This document shows positions 8,604 to 16,876 of a stretch of 64,000 bases of DNA, one piece after another. The position numbers were made by a program, and so were the translations under genes. The stretch is from assembly GCF_021129305.1 (NCBI RefSeq), contig NZ_JAJOMB010000003.1, forward strand, positions 372,001 to 436,000, written 5' to 3'. The notes under the pieces were generated by a model that saw nothing but the letters and a program-made list of their open reading frames with translations, searched no databases and was not told the DNA's origin. The first letter of the stretch is position 1. Every line of letters begins with the position of its first letter. The DNA comes from Kineosporia babensis. Its GTDB lineage: Bacteria; Actinomycetota; Actinomycetes; Actinomycetales; Kineosporiaceae.

Positions 8604-9581
8604 TCAGAGAGAACTGAGCAGTTCCAGCGACCGGACCCGGTCCTCGACGGCGTGCACGCTGGTCGTGATCATCAGCTCGTCGCCGTTGCTCTCGGTCAAG
8701 ATCCGGTCCAGCTCCTTGCCCACCGTGCCGGGTGAGCCGACCACCATCTCCGAGCGGATCGCGTCCACCGCCGGCAGCTGATCGTCCGGATAGCCGGCCG
8801 CTGCCACCTCTTCGGGCGTGGGCAGGGGGCCCGGCTGGTGACCGCTGGCCTTCTCGTACCCGATGTGCACGGCCGGCCCGGCCAGGAACTGGGCCTGCTC
8901 GTCGCTGTCGGCGCAGACCACGCTCACGCAGACCATCACGTAAGGCTCGGGGAACGTCTTGGACGGCCGGAACTCCTCCCGGTACACCCGTAGTGCCTCG
9001 TTCATCCCGTCGGCGTTCAGATGCTGGGCATACACAAAGGGCAGGCCGTGAGTGGCCGCCCGGCGGGCCCCGCCCGAGCTGGAACCCAGGCCCCAGATCT
9101 GCGGCCGATGACCTTCGGCCACCCGCACCGAGAGCGGCATCCGGGTCTTGCCGCCGCCGGGCCGGAAGTAGGCCAGGAGCTCGGTGAGCTGCTCCTCGTA
9201 GTCCTCGGGCGGCCGGGTCCGCAGCAGTTCCTTGACGATGCCCGGCCCACCCACCCCGCTGCCCAGGCCAAGGTCGATCCGGCCCGGATGCAGCGTCTCC
9301 AGGGTCCCGAAGTTCTCGGCGACCAGCAGGGACGCGTGGTTGGGCAGCATGATGCCGCCCGCCCCGACCCGGATCGTCGAGGTGGCCGCGGCGACCGCCT
9401 GGATCAGGACGGCGGTGGCCGAGGTCAGAAAGGCCGGTACTCCGTGGTGCTCGGCCACCCAGTACCGCTCGTACCCGAACCGCTCGGCGGTCCGGGCCAG
9501 ATCGCGGATGTCGTTGATCGACTCGGCCACGGTCGTGCCGCTCGAGGCGACCCCCATGTCCAGTACCGAAAGTTTCGGCAT
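8604..9581 (-). CDS. LLM class flavin-dependent oxidoreductase
   Basis: A 325-residue luciferase-like TIM-barrel protein. Markers are RYWVAEHHGVPAFLTSAT near the N-terminus, the central GGIMLPNHASL, and DLGLGSGVGGPG. This subgroup (LuxA-like, FMN or F420) is usually annotated as MsnO8/YxeK-like monooxygenase; the precise substrate is not predictable. The start MPKLSVLDMG was preferred at 9581 because GGGGGGA precedes it; upstream codons in the frame have no support. Upstream partner of the alcohol dehydrogenase gene. Confidence 0.82.
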   Translation of the reverse strand: MPKLSVLDMGVASSGTTVAESINDIRDLARTAERFGYERYWVAEHHGVPAFLTSATAVLIQAVAAATSTIRVGAGGIMLPNHASLLVAENFGTLETLHPGRIDLGLGSGVGGPGIVKELLRTRPPEDYEEQLTELLAYFRPGGGKTRMPLSVRVAEGHRPQIWGLGSSSGGARRAATHGLPFVYAQHLNADGMNEALRVYREEFRPSKTFPEPYVMVCVSVVCADSDEQAQFLAGPAVHIGYEKASGHQPGPLPTPEEVAAAGYPDDQLPAVDAIRSEMVVGSPGTVGKELDRILTESNGDELMITTSVHAVEDRVRSLELLSSL

Positions 9582-9700
9582 GCGTCCCCCCCAACGCGGC
9601 AGACCATCATCACGCAGCCCGTTTCCCTGCGCCGAGACCATGATGCCGGGTCATCCGACCAGGACCCGGCATTCCCGGGCCCGTTTCGCGGCACCACATC

Positions 9701-9706
9701 TAGAAT
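9701..9706 (+). promoter_or_regulatory. -10 box TAGAAT of a probable leaderless gene
   Basis: TAGAAT ends 7 nt before the ATG at 9714. No Shine-Dalgarno sequence is present. This spacing is the actinobacterial pattern for transcription starting at or very near the start codon. Confidence 0.5.
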
Positions 9707-9713
9707 CGGTCGC

Positions 9714-10424
9714 ATGCGCCACCTCACGCGACAATTCGCCATCGGGGCTCTGCAGCGAGGTAGGGGGATCGAGCAGTTCCTGGGCCCGGCCTCGGTCCGT
9801 GGTGCAGCCGGGATCCGCTGGGTCCAGATCACTCCCCGGTCCAGCCGGTACCGCATTTCACTGCACACCGTCGAAGACCCCGACGACGATCGTTGCGGGG
9901 ACCTGACCCAGCTCGTCTCCCTGGACCCGGCCGACGAGGAATACGTGGGCGAGGGCCTGGAGGTAGGTGTGGCCGATGACGCGGCCCAGGCCCTGTCGCT
10001 GGCGGAAGATCGGACCGCAGCCGTACCCGGACGCTGGGTGAACGCATCGATGGCCGGCGACGAGTACGTGGACCACGTCCGTGCGCGTCGCTCACCACAC
10101 GCATCCGCGACCGCCGGTCCGAGTCCCTCGCCGGATGAACCGACCGTCGACATCACCCGGATCAGAACGGTCTTCGGCCAGATCGCCGATCTTCTCGAGC
10201 GGGAGGCCGGGCCCGGCCAGAGCGTGACCCTGCCCTACGACCTGTTCTGGTCCGTCCCGGCCGACGCGCGTTACACCGTCACCGAAGAACCCGGCGAACT
10301 CACCATCGGCTCGTTGTCGGACGCTCTGGCCAACCTCGACATCATGGCCGAGGACCCGGACGCCACGATCAAGCACGCGCTGATCTGGCTGTCCGACGTC
10401 CTGCGGGCGTTGGGCGACGCCTGA
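9714..10424 (+). CDS. Hypothetical protein, 236 residues
   Basis: No recognised domain. The ATG at 9714 follows TAGAAT by 7 nt with no ribosome site, so translation is likely leaderless. The N-terminal half is basic and then strongly acidic (VEDPDDDRCGDL, PADEEY); a Pro/Ser-rich linker near residue 135 joins it to an acidic C-terminal half (VTLPYDLFWSVPADARYTV, then helices ending DVLRALGDA). The two-part layout suggests a modular cytosolic protein. It converges on alanine dehydrogenase with only 9 bp between stops. Function unknown. Confidence 0.6.
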   Translation: MRHLTRQFAIGALQRGRGIEQFLGPASVRGAAGIRWVQITPRSSRYRISLHTVEDPDDDRCGDLTQLVSLDPADEEYVGEGLEVGVADDAAQALSLAEDRTAAVPGRWVNASMAGDEYVDHVRARRSPHASATAGPSPSPDEPTVDITRIRTVFGQIADLLEREAGPGQSVTLPYDLFWSVPADARYTVTEEPGELTIGSLSDALANLDIMAEDPDATIKHALIWLSDVLRALGDA

Positions 10425-10433
10425 GCCGGCGGA

Positions 10434-11549
10434 TCAGCCGAGAAGGCCGGCAACCGCGGTGAACGGCAGGTCGTGCGCCTGGGCCACCGGTGCGTAGGTG
10501 AGCTTGCCGTCGTGGGTGTTGAGCCCCTTGGCCAGCGCGGCGTCGGCCTTCAGGGCGGCCTTCCAGCCCTGCTCGGCCAGGGAAACCGCATACGGCAGAG
10601 TGACGTTGGTGAGGGCGTGAGTGGACGTGCTGGCCACCGCTCCGGGCATGTTGGCCACACAATAGAAGACGGTGTTGTGCACCGGGTAGGTGGGCTCGGC
10701 GTGTGTGGTCGGCCGGGAATCCTCGAAACAGCCGCCCTGGTCGATGGAGATGTCCACCAGCACCGCGCCGGGTTTCATCCGGGAGACCAGGTCGTTGCTG
10801 ATCAGGGTGGGGGCCTTGGCTCCGGGCACCAGGACGGCACCGATCACCAGATCGGCCTCCAGACAGGCCTTCTCGATCTCGAAGGCGTTGGAGGCGATGG
10901 TCTGCACCCGGCCGCCGAAGAGCCGGTCGGCCTCGCGTAGCCGCTCCACGTTCAGGTCCAGCAGTTGCACGTCGGCGCCCATGCCCGCCGCCACGCCGGC
11001 CGCGTTGAGCCCGGAGATGCCCGCGCCGATCACCACCACCCGGGCCGGGCGCACGCCGGGCACTCCGCCGAGCAGCACGCCCCGGCCCCCGGCCGAGCGC
11101 ATCAGGTGGTGAGCACCGGCCTGCGGAGCCAGCCGGCCCGCGACCTCGCTCATCGGGGCCAGCAGGGGCAGCGCGCCGGTGCCGGTCTGGACGGTCTCGT
11201 AGGCGATGGCGGTGGTGCCGGCGGCCAGCAGGGCTTCGGTGCACGGGCGCGATGCGGCCAGGTGCAGGTAGGTGAACAAGGTCTGCCCGGAACGCAGTTG
11301 CGAGTACTCGGCCTCGATCGGCTCTTTCACCTTGAGCACGAGTTCTGCAGCCGCCCAGACCTCTCCGGCCGAGGCGATGATCTTGGCTCCGGCGGCCTCG
11401 AAATCCTGGTCCAGGATGGCGGAACCAGCGCCCGCGCCCTGCTCGACGAGCACATCGTGTCCGCGCAGCGTCAGTTCGCGCACCCCGGCGGGAGTGATCG
11501 CCACCCGGTACTCGTGGTTCTTGATCTCCTTGGGGACACCGACCAGCAT
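10434..11549 (-). CDS. ald: Alanine dehydrogenase
   Basis: A 371-residue protein of the expected length. It opens [20 protein letters not shown], with the substrate-binding Arg and Lys of the family, carries the catalytic His in LFTYLHLA, and has the NAD fold [22 protein letters not shown] and the signature [16 protein letters not shown]. It interconverts L-alanine and pyruvate with NAD(H) and ammonium, in the cytosol. The divergent Lrp/AsnC gene is the usual actinobacterial arrangement for an alanine-responsive activator (AldR). GGAG precedes the ATG. Confidence 0.95.
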   Translation of the reverse strand: MLVGVPKEIKNHEYRVAITPAGVRELTLRGHDVLVEQGAGAGSAILDQDFEAAGAKIIASAGEVWAAAELVLKVKEPIEAEYSQLRSGQTLFTYLHLAASRPCTEALLAAGTTAIAYETVQTGTGALPLLAPMSEVAGRLAPQAGAHHLMRSAGGRGVLLGGVPGVRPARVVVIGAGISGLNAAGVAAGMGADVQLLDLNVERLREADRLFGGRVQTIASNAFEIEKACLEADLVIGAVLVPGAKAPTLISNDLVSRMKPGAVLVDISIDQGGCFEDSRPTTHAEPTYPVHNTVFYCVANMPGAVASTSTHALTNVTLPYAVSLAEQGWKAALKADAALAKGLNTHDGKLTYAPVAQAHDLPFTAVAGLLG

Positions 11550-11599
11550 GCTCTGCTCCGTTCGTGAATGCGGCTGACAGCAGGAGGATGCAGGCGATT

Positions 11600-11609
11600 C
11601 TGTTAACAG
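11600..11609. promoter_or_regulatory. Palindrome CTGTTAACAG, candidate AsnC/Lrp-type operator
   Basis: A perfect 10-bp palindrome lies 50 bp upstream of ald and 79 bp upstream of the divergent regulator. A looser dyad, TTCGTGAATGCG (11561-11572) and CGCAGAATTCACGAA (11653-11667), brackets it. Several spaced dyads between divergent genes are typical of Lrp-family wrapping; assignment to this regulator is inference. Confidence 0.4.
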
Positions 11610-11688
11610 GTTGTTTCGTCGCGGATTGTTCGGCCAGCAGGGCCTAACCTGACGCAGAATTCACGAAACGCTGCCGGAGAGAAGGTCC

Positions 11689-12174
11689 ATGCCGAACAAT
11701 CGTCGCCCGGCCCCGACTCCGGTGGAACTCGACGACATCGACCGGGAAATCCTCAACGCCCTGGCCACCGACGCCCGCATCCCGAACAACGCGCTGGCCG
11801 CCCGGGCCGGGGTGGCACCCTCCACCTGCCTGCTACGGGTGCGCCGGCTGCAGGAGTCCGGCGTGATCCGCGGGTTCCGGGCCGAGCTGTCTCCGGCCGC
11901 CCTCGGCCGAGGTCTGCAGGCCCTGGTCGCGGTGCGCCTGGCCACCCCCTCCCGGCATCGCATCGGGGCCTTCGCCCAGGAGATGGCCGCGCTGGACGGC
12001 GTGCTGAACGTCTTCTTCCTGGGTGGGGCCAACGACTTCCAGATCCACATCGCGGTGGAGGCCCCGGACGATCTGCGGGACTTCGTGGTCCGGCACCTCA
12101 GCGCCCGGCGGGAGGTGGCGTTCACCGAGACCAACGTGATCTTCGAGCACGTGGCCGGCGGGGCCGGCCTGTGA
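11689..12174 (+). CDS. Lrp/AsnC family transcriptional regulator, AldR-like
   Basis: A 161-residue Lrp/AsnC protein. The N-terminal winged HTH reads LDDIDREILNALATDARIPNNALAARAGVAPST in part (residues about 13-45), followed by the RAM effector domain with VFFLGGANDFQIHI. GAGAAGG precedes the ATG. Divergent placement from ald, 139 bp apart, indicates it is the alanine-responsive regulator of that gene, as described for AldR of mycobacteria. The C-terminal GG-rich tail is unremarkable. Confidence 0.88.
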   Translation: MPNNRRPAPTPVELDDIDREILNALATDARIPNNALAARAGVAPSTCLLRVRRLQESGVIRGFRAELSPAALGRGLQALVAVRLATPSRHRIGAFAQEMAALDGVLNVFFLGGANDFQIHIAVEAPDDLRDFVVRHLSARREVAFTETNVIFEHVAGGAGL

Positions 12175-12293
12175 GATCAGAGTCCGTTTCGGCGGAACCT
12201 CAAGGTTTCCCCCAGGGTCTCGATTCGATCTCGCCGTGCTGCCACTCTGAGGTCGGTTGATCTCGATCCGTGACAAGGGAGTTGGCGGGGAGC

Positions 12294-12524
12294 ATGACCG
12301 AGACGAATCCGACGGCGCCGACGGTCTACCGACCGCTGTCCATCAGCCAGGCCGAAGAGGCCCCGTTGCGCAGCGAGGCGGCCCGGCACGGGGTGCAGGT
12401 CCTGGATTCCGGTTCGAGCAGTTCCGAACCGGAATCGGCCAAGTTCCTGACCCTGATCGGCGACGAGGCGGCAGTGCGCGCGGTGAACCAGTTCGTGAAG
12501 CAGCGGCGCGGATCAGGGCAGTAG
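12294..12524 (+). CDS. Hypothetical small protein, 76 residues
   Basis: The ATG at 12294 was chosen over the GTG at 12270 because GGGGAG lies 3 nt upstream of it. The protein has no signal peptide or membrane segment; the middle carries a Ser-rich stretch (DSGSSSSEPES) and the C-terminus is basic. Its last 12 bp overlap the convergent GGDEF gene. No family recognised. Confidence 0.5.
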   Translation: MTETNPTAPTVYRPLSISQAEEAPLRSEAARHGVQVLDSGSSSSEPESAKFLTLIGDEAAVRAVNQFVKQRRGSGQ

Positions 12525-14066
12525 CGGTTCCTCGGCCGGTACCAGCGGCGAACCGGCCGGGGCGGCCAGCGCCACCGGCTCGGCGTAGGCCACCACGTGC
12601 ACGCCACCCCCGCGGCGCTTGACGTCGTACATCGCAGCGTCGGCCGAGCGCATCACGTCTTCGGCCACTTCCTGGGGGTCGTGCACCTGCAAGGGGTGCT
12701 CCAGGACCACCACGCCGACGGACGCGCCCACCTGCACCGTGAGCGGCCCGTCGGTGATCGGCTCGCACATGTCGTCCAGGATGCGCTGGGCCACGGCCGG
12801 CGCATCGGCCGGGCTGCAGCCGTTCAGCAGCACCACGAACTCGTCGCCGCCGACCCGGGCGATGGTGTCGCTCTCGCGTACCCGCCTGGCCAGGCGCTCG
12901 GTGACCGCGCAGAGCACGGCGTCGCCGATGTGGTGCCCGTGCGTGTCGTTGAGCTTCTTGAACCCGTCCAGGTCGATGTAGACCAGCAGCCCCTGCGGGC
13001 CGGTGACGAAGTCGGGCAGGCGGCGGCTGAGCAGTTCCCGGTTCGCCGCGCCGGTGAGCCGGTCGTGCTCGGCCAGCTCACGCAGCGCGGTCGCGGCCGC
13101 TTCCTGGGCCTGGGCCATCCGGTAGAAGCGCAGCACGATGGTCATCGCCACCACCAGTGAGGCGGCCAGGCCGGGGATCAGGTCCGGCCCGGACTGCAGG
13201 CTGATCGCGTTGGCCACGCTGACCGCACCGAGCGAGAGCCCGAGCACCACGATCCGCCAGAGCTTCAGGTGAAGGCCGGCCGGGGCCGGGGCAGTGAGGC
13301 GGGACCGGGTGGGGTGCAGCGCGGCCGCGGCCAGCAGCACGTTGAGCACCAGGAAGACCGCCAGCAGTCGTTCGACCTCGAACTGGGGCACCTGCACGGC
13401 CAGGAACCGGAACAGGAAGTCCATCGGCAGGGCGGTCCCGAACGCCACGATGAGCAAGGTGGCCGAGGGCCCGGACGTGCCCGGGATCAGCAGCATCGTC
13501 ACCGCCAGGCTGAACACCATCAGATCGCCCAGCGGGTACAGCAGCGGCAGGATCGAGGCGACGATCGACGATCCGGCCTCCAGTTCCGGCTGGACCAGGA
13601 CCAGCCAGACCACGAGTGCGGCGGCCGTGGTGATGGTCAGGACGTCCAGCTGGATGTCGCGCACCAGCGGGCGGGGCAGGCGCTTGCGCCGGATCATCGC
13701 GCTCACCGCCGCCACCTGGAACAAGTACGACGACAGCCAGACCCAGTCCAGAGGCTGGTACCAGTCTTCGTGCCCGATTCGGGTGACCACGAACTGTGCG
13801 GTCTCGGCGCTCAGCCAGGCCGCGTCAGCCGCGGCCAGCAGCAGCCAGGGCGCGCGCTCGCCGGCCGGAAGCTGCCGGGCGACCGCGAGCAGGGCGACCA
13901 GGATGCCGGTCTCGGCCAGGATGGTGGCCAGGTCTCCGGCGGTTCCGGTCGGAGAGAACGCCACCGGAACCGCGAGCGCGATCCCGGCGATCAGCGACCA
14001 TCGCCACCACGCCCGCGCAGCACCTTGGTCGGCCCCGGTTCTGGAGCCGTCAGCCTCGACCGTCAC
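12513..14066 (-). CDS. Membrane-anchored GGDEF diguanylate cyclase
   Basis: A 517-residue protein with about nine predicted membrane helices in the first 320 residues, then a GGDEF domain. The active-site loop is intact (RVGGDEFVVLLNG) and the metal/nucleotide segment YIDLDGFKKLNDTHGHHIGD precedes it. No EAL domain follows, so it should make cyclic di-GMP rather than degrade it. The start is GTG at 14066 with a weak ribosome site. A short dyad, CCGGAG-6 nt-CTCCGG at 14125-14142, lies 58 bp upstream and might be regulatory. The membrane part may sense a signal in the bilayer; ligand unknown. Confidence 0.88.
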   Translation of the reverse strand: MTVEADGSRTGADQGAARAWWRWSLIAGIALAVPVAFSPTGTAGDLATILAETGILVALLAVARQLPAGERAPWLLLAAADAAWLSAETAQFVVTRIGHEDWYQPLDWVWLSSYLFQVAAVSAMIRRKRLPRPLVRDIQLDVLTITTAAALVVWLVLVQPELEAGSSIVASILPLLYPLGDLMVFSLAVTMLLIPGTSGPSATLLIVAFGTALPMDFLFRFLAVQVPQFEVERLLAVFLVLNVLLAAAALHPTRSRLTAPAPAGLHLKLWRIVVLGLSLGAVSVANAISLQSGPDLIPGLAASLVVAMTIVLRFYRMAQAQEAAATALRELAEHDRLTGAANRELLSRRLPDFVTGPQGLLVYIDLDGFKKLNDTHGHHIGDAVLCAVTERLARRVRESDTIARVGGDEFVVLLNGCSPADAPAVAQRILDDMCEPITDGPLTVQVGASVGVVVLEHPLQVHDPQEVAEDVMRSADAAMYDVKRRGGGVHVVAYAEPVALAAPAGSPLVPAEEPLLP

Positions 14067-14235
14067 CCCGCAGAGATCGGCGGGTTCGCCCGGCAGCCGG
14101 ACGAACCCGCGCGATTTTCACTCTCCGGAGGGACTGCTCCGGTGACGTTCAGTGGCCGCCGACCACCCCTGGGGGCACCTCCCGGCCCTCAAGGGCTGGG
14201 GGACCTTTGCTGTTGCTCTTGCGAACGAACGTGCG

Positions 14236-16440
14236 TCACGGGTACGAGACCACGTTGCGCGGAACGGTGTTCCCGGCCGGGTTGGGCACCGCTCCCCCGG
14301 TGTTGTTGACCACGTTGCTGATCGTGCCGACGTCGCCCAGCGAGACGGTCAGGATGCTGCGCAGTCTCACTCCGGCCCGGTTCGGCACCTCGAAGGCGTG
14401 GTCCAGTTTCACCGCCGGGTTGACGTTGAAGAACACGTACGAACCGGCGCCCCACACCTCATGGTCGGTGACGTTGTCGGCCACTTTGTAGGCCGCGTAA
14501 CCGTTTTGTGAGCCGTTCATCCAGGCCGCCTGGTTCGGCACGTCGTAGGGCTTCTCGTTCTGGAAGAAGATGGTCCTGCCCCGGTTGCCGTTCCAGATCA
14601 CCTCGTACTTCTGGTAGTGCTCCACGAACAGGCCAGTGGCCAGCACGTCGTCACCGTTCACGACCAGCCCGGTGTCACCGGTGTTCACGCCCCAGCCGGT
14701 CGGGGCACCACCGTGATCGGCGCGCCAGGCCCAGATGTGGTCGATGATCGTGTCGTCGCTGTGCACCACCAGCGTCGTGGTGGCCTTGCCCTGCACACTG
14801 CTGCCGATCCGGAAGAACACGTCCTGGATGCTGGTCGGGTTGGCGGCGTGATCGGTGTGCGCCCCGGCCGTGCCGACCGTCATCAGGGTAGGGCTGTTGG
14901 TGGTGCCGGCGTCGAACGTCAGGCCGCTGACCTTCACGCCGTCCACGTCGGCCACGCTCAGCGCGGTGACTCCGCCGGACGGGATCAGGGTCGGGTAGCC
15001 GATTCCGGTGACGACGGTGTTGGCCCGGGTGACCTTGATCGTCTCGTTGAGGGTGTAGGTGCCGGGGGTGAAGAACAGGTTCAGGCCCTGGGCCAGCGCC
15101 TGGTTGATCCGGGCGGCGCTGTCGCTGGGCTTGGCCACGTAGAACTCGCGCATCGGGATGGAGGAACCGGCCGTGTTGGGCCAGCTGGCGCCCGCGGAGT
15201 TGCGCTTCAGCGAGGGCACGAACACCCGGTACTTACCTGCGCTGTCGATGTACAGGTACGGCTTCTCCCGGGTGACGGGCGTGCTGGCCAGGGTGGTGTG
15301 CGGCGGGCTCGGGAAGGCGTTCGGCGGTGCGCCCTGGACACCGGAGTAGACCATGTTCCAGACCCCGCCGTCCCAGCCGCCGATCGCGCTGTCACGGGTG
15401 TACCACTGCTGCTGCGAGCCCGACGAGATGCGGCCGTCGACCTTGCTGTCAGCCAGGTACCCGCCGCTGGAGTAGCCCTGCCCGTTGTCCTGGTTCGAGG
15501 GCGCCAGCGTCAGATTGCCCTTGATGTGTACCCGGCGCATCGGGGCTGCCTGCGAGACCGCCCACCGGTTCGTCCCGCCCTCGGGCACGATCGACAGGTT
15601 CTCCAGGCTGCGCCAGAAGTTCTGCGTCGCGTTCGCGACATCGCCGTAGTTCCAGCCGGAATCGACATTCACGGCGCCGTTGATGGTCACGTCGTCGGGG
15701 TTCTGGCCCAGACCGGCAACGGACGTGTAGAAGCCCAAGTTGGCCCACACCCGTCCGTAAGTACCCGGCTTGAACAAGAATGCGTGACGCTGCTGGCCGA
15801 ATTGCGCGGTCGGGCTCAGCAACTGGTTGTTGAACGCGGTGTCGAAGGCCGACTGAATGGTGGCGGTCGGAGTGGAGGGATCGAAAATCTTTACGTTGGC
15901 GCCGAAGTCGGGGGTGTCCGAGGTGGGCAGCTGCGGATCGGTGCCGGTGCCGCCGTAGACCTGGAACTCCCACAGTGAGAAGCCGTACGGGGTGGCCCGG
16001 GCCGTGCCGTTCATCCGCACGTAGCGGCCGTTCCCGGTCACGTCGAGGGTCTGCAGCCCGGCCACGCCCGCCGTGGTGGGCGTGATGTTCGTCCACGAGG
16101 TGCCGTTGTTCGAGGTCTGGATCGTGAACGCCGAGGCGTAGGCGGCTTCCCAGTTCAGCCGGATCTGGCTGATCGCCTGAGTGCTGCCCAGATCGACCTG
16201 GAGCCACTGCGGGTCGGAGAAGGCGCTGGACCAGCGAGTTCCGGCGTCACCGTCGACCGCGAGCCCGGCCGCGGTGGCGGCACCGTTCTCACTTGAGGAC
16301 GCGGTGGCCGGCTTTCCTTGCGAAAGCAGAGTGGGTGCCGCGCTGGCCGGGCCGGCCGTCACCAGCGCCCCGGCGACCAGGGCGAGGACAGCGACCACCA
16401 GGACAGGCAGGCGTCTGCGGGATCGGGACACGGGAGTCAT
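14236..16440 (-). CDS. Secreted discoidin (F5/8 type C) domain protein with beta-helix body
   Basis: A 734-residue exported protein. Residues about 10-35 form a signal peptide (hydrophobic LVVAVLALVAGALVTAG, cleavage after ASA). An F5/8 type C (CBM32-like) domain covers roughly 40-165 (DGDAGTRWSSAFSDPQWLQVDLG). The remaining 540 residues have the short-strand pattern of right-handed beta-helix carbohydrate-active proteins (FTPGTYTLNETIKV, DGVKVSGLTFDAGT, DDTIIDHIWAWRADHGG). Possibly a GH55-like or lyase-like enzyme; I cannot name the activity. ATG at 16440 is favoured over 16443 because TAGGAG then has a 6-nt spacing. Confidence 0.75.
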   Translation of the reverse strand: MTPVSRSRRRLPVLVVAVLALVAGALVTAGPASAAPTLLSQGKPATASSSENGAATAAGLAVDGDAGTRWSSAFSDPQWLQVDLGSTQAISQIRLNWEAAYASAFTIQTSNNGTSWTNITPTTAGVAGLQTLDVTGNGRYVRMNGTARATPYGFSLWEFQVYGGTGTDPQLPTSDTPDFGANVKIFDPSTPTATIQSAFDTAFNNQLLSPTAQFGQQRHAFLFKPGTYGRVWANLGFYTSVAGLGQNPDDVTINGAVNVDSGWNYGDVANATQNFWRSLENLSIVPEGGTNRWAVSQAAPMRRVHIKGNLTLAPSNQDNGQGYSSGGYLADSKVDGRISSGSQQQWYTRDSAIGGWDGGVWNMVYSGVQGAPPNAFPSPPHTTLASTPVTREKPYLYIDSAGKYRVFVPSLKRNSAGASWPNTAGSSIPMREFYVAKPSDSAARINQALAQGLNLFFTPGTYTLNETIKVTRANTVVTGIGYPTLIPSGGVTALSVADVDGVKVSGLTFDAGTTNSPTLMTVGTAGAHTDHAANPTSIQDVFFRIGSSVQGKATTTLVVHSDDTIIDHIWAWRADHGGAPTGWGVNTGDTGLVVNGDDVLATGLFVEHYQKYEVIWNGNRGRTIFFQNEKPYDVPNQAAWMNGSQNGYAAYKVADNVTDHEVWGAGSYVFFNVNPAVKLDHAFEVPNRAGVRLRSILTVSLGDVGTISNVVNNTGGAVPNPAGNTVPRNVVSYP

Positions 16441-16594
16441 CATTGGCTCCTAGCTGAGCTTGACGGAGGGCGCGGACCGGCTCCTGGACCGCGAGTCATT
16501 CAGGGAGGCTCACCGGGAGAATCGCCCGATATATGGCTTCCGTCAAGACTGAAGATCGCAGTTGCGAGCCGGTTCGCCCAACGGCCCCGGTCAG

Positions 16595-16876
16595 TCAGTC
16601 CGCGGAGAGTTCGATGTTGAACACCGACGATTGAATGCTGTCGACATCAGAGCCCAGCTCCTCTACCGCGCTCTGCAGCGACACGACATCCGACACAAGC
16701 TCTTGAAGGATGTCCACGATCCTGCTCACGTCCGACGCCAGGTCTTCCAAGGTCATGTTCGAGACAGTGTCACCGGAATTGTCCCGCAACTCCATCAGAA
16801 GATGTCCGATCACCATGAGCTGAGCATTGATGTCGTCGCTCGACAAGAGACTGAGCTCTGAGCTTTCTCCAGTCAT
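16595..16876 (-). CDS. Small acidic coiled-coil protein coupled to helicase-nuclease
   Basis: A 93-residue acidic protein. From about residue 10 it is nearly all heptad-patterned helix (LASDVSRIVDILQELVSDVVSLQSAVEELGSDVDSIQ read in part), so a parallel or trimeric coiled coil is likely. Its ATG overlaps the stop of the 5.5-kb helicase gene by 4 bp (ATGA), showing translational coupling and implying work with that protein. No DNA-binding or toxin motif seen. It may be an oligomerisation or regulatory subunit; that is inference. Confidence 0.7.
   Translation of the reverse strand: MTGESSELSLLSSDDINAQLMVIGHLLMELRDNSGDTVSNMTLEDLASDVSRIVDILQELVSDVVSLQSAVEELGSDVDSIQSSVFNIELSAD

Noticed and set aside
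14125-14142. CCGGAG/CTCCGG dyad as a terminator of the GGDEF gene or of the beta-helix gene
   Set aside because: Only 6 bp, on the 5' side of the GGDEF gene and far upstream of nothing it could terminate on the plus strand; left as a weak regulatory note.
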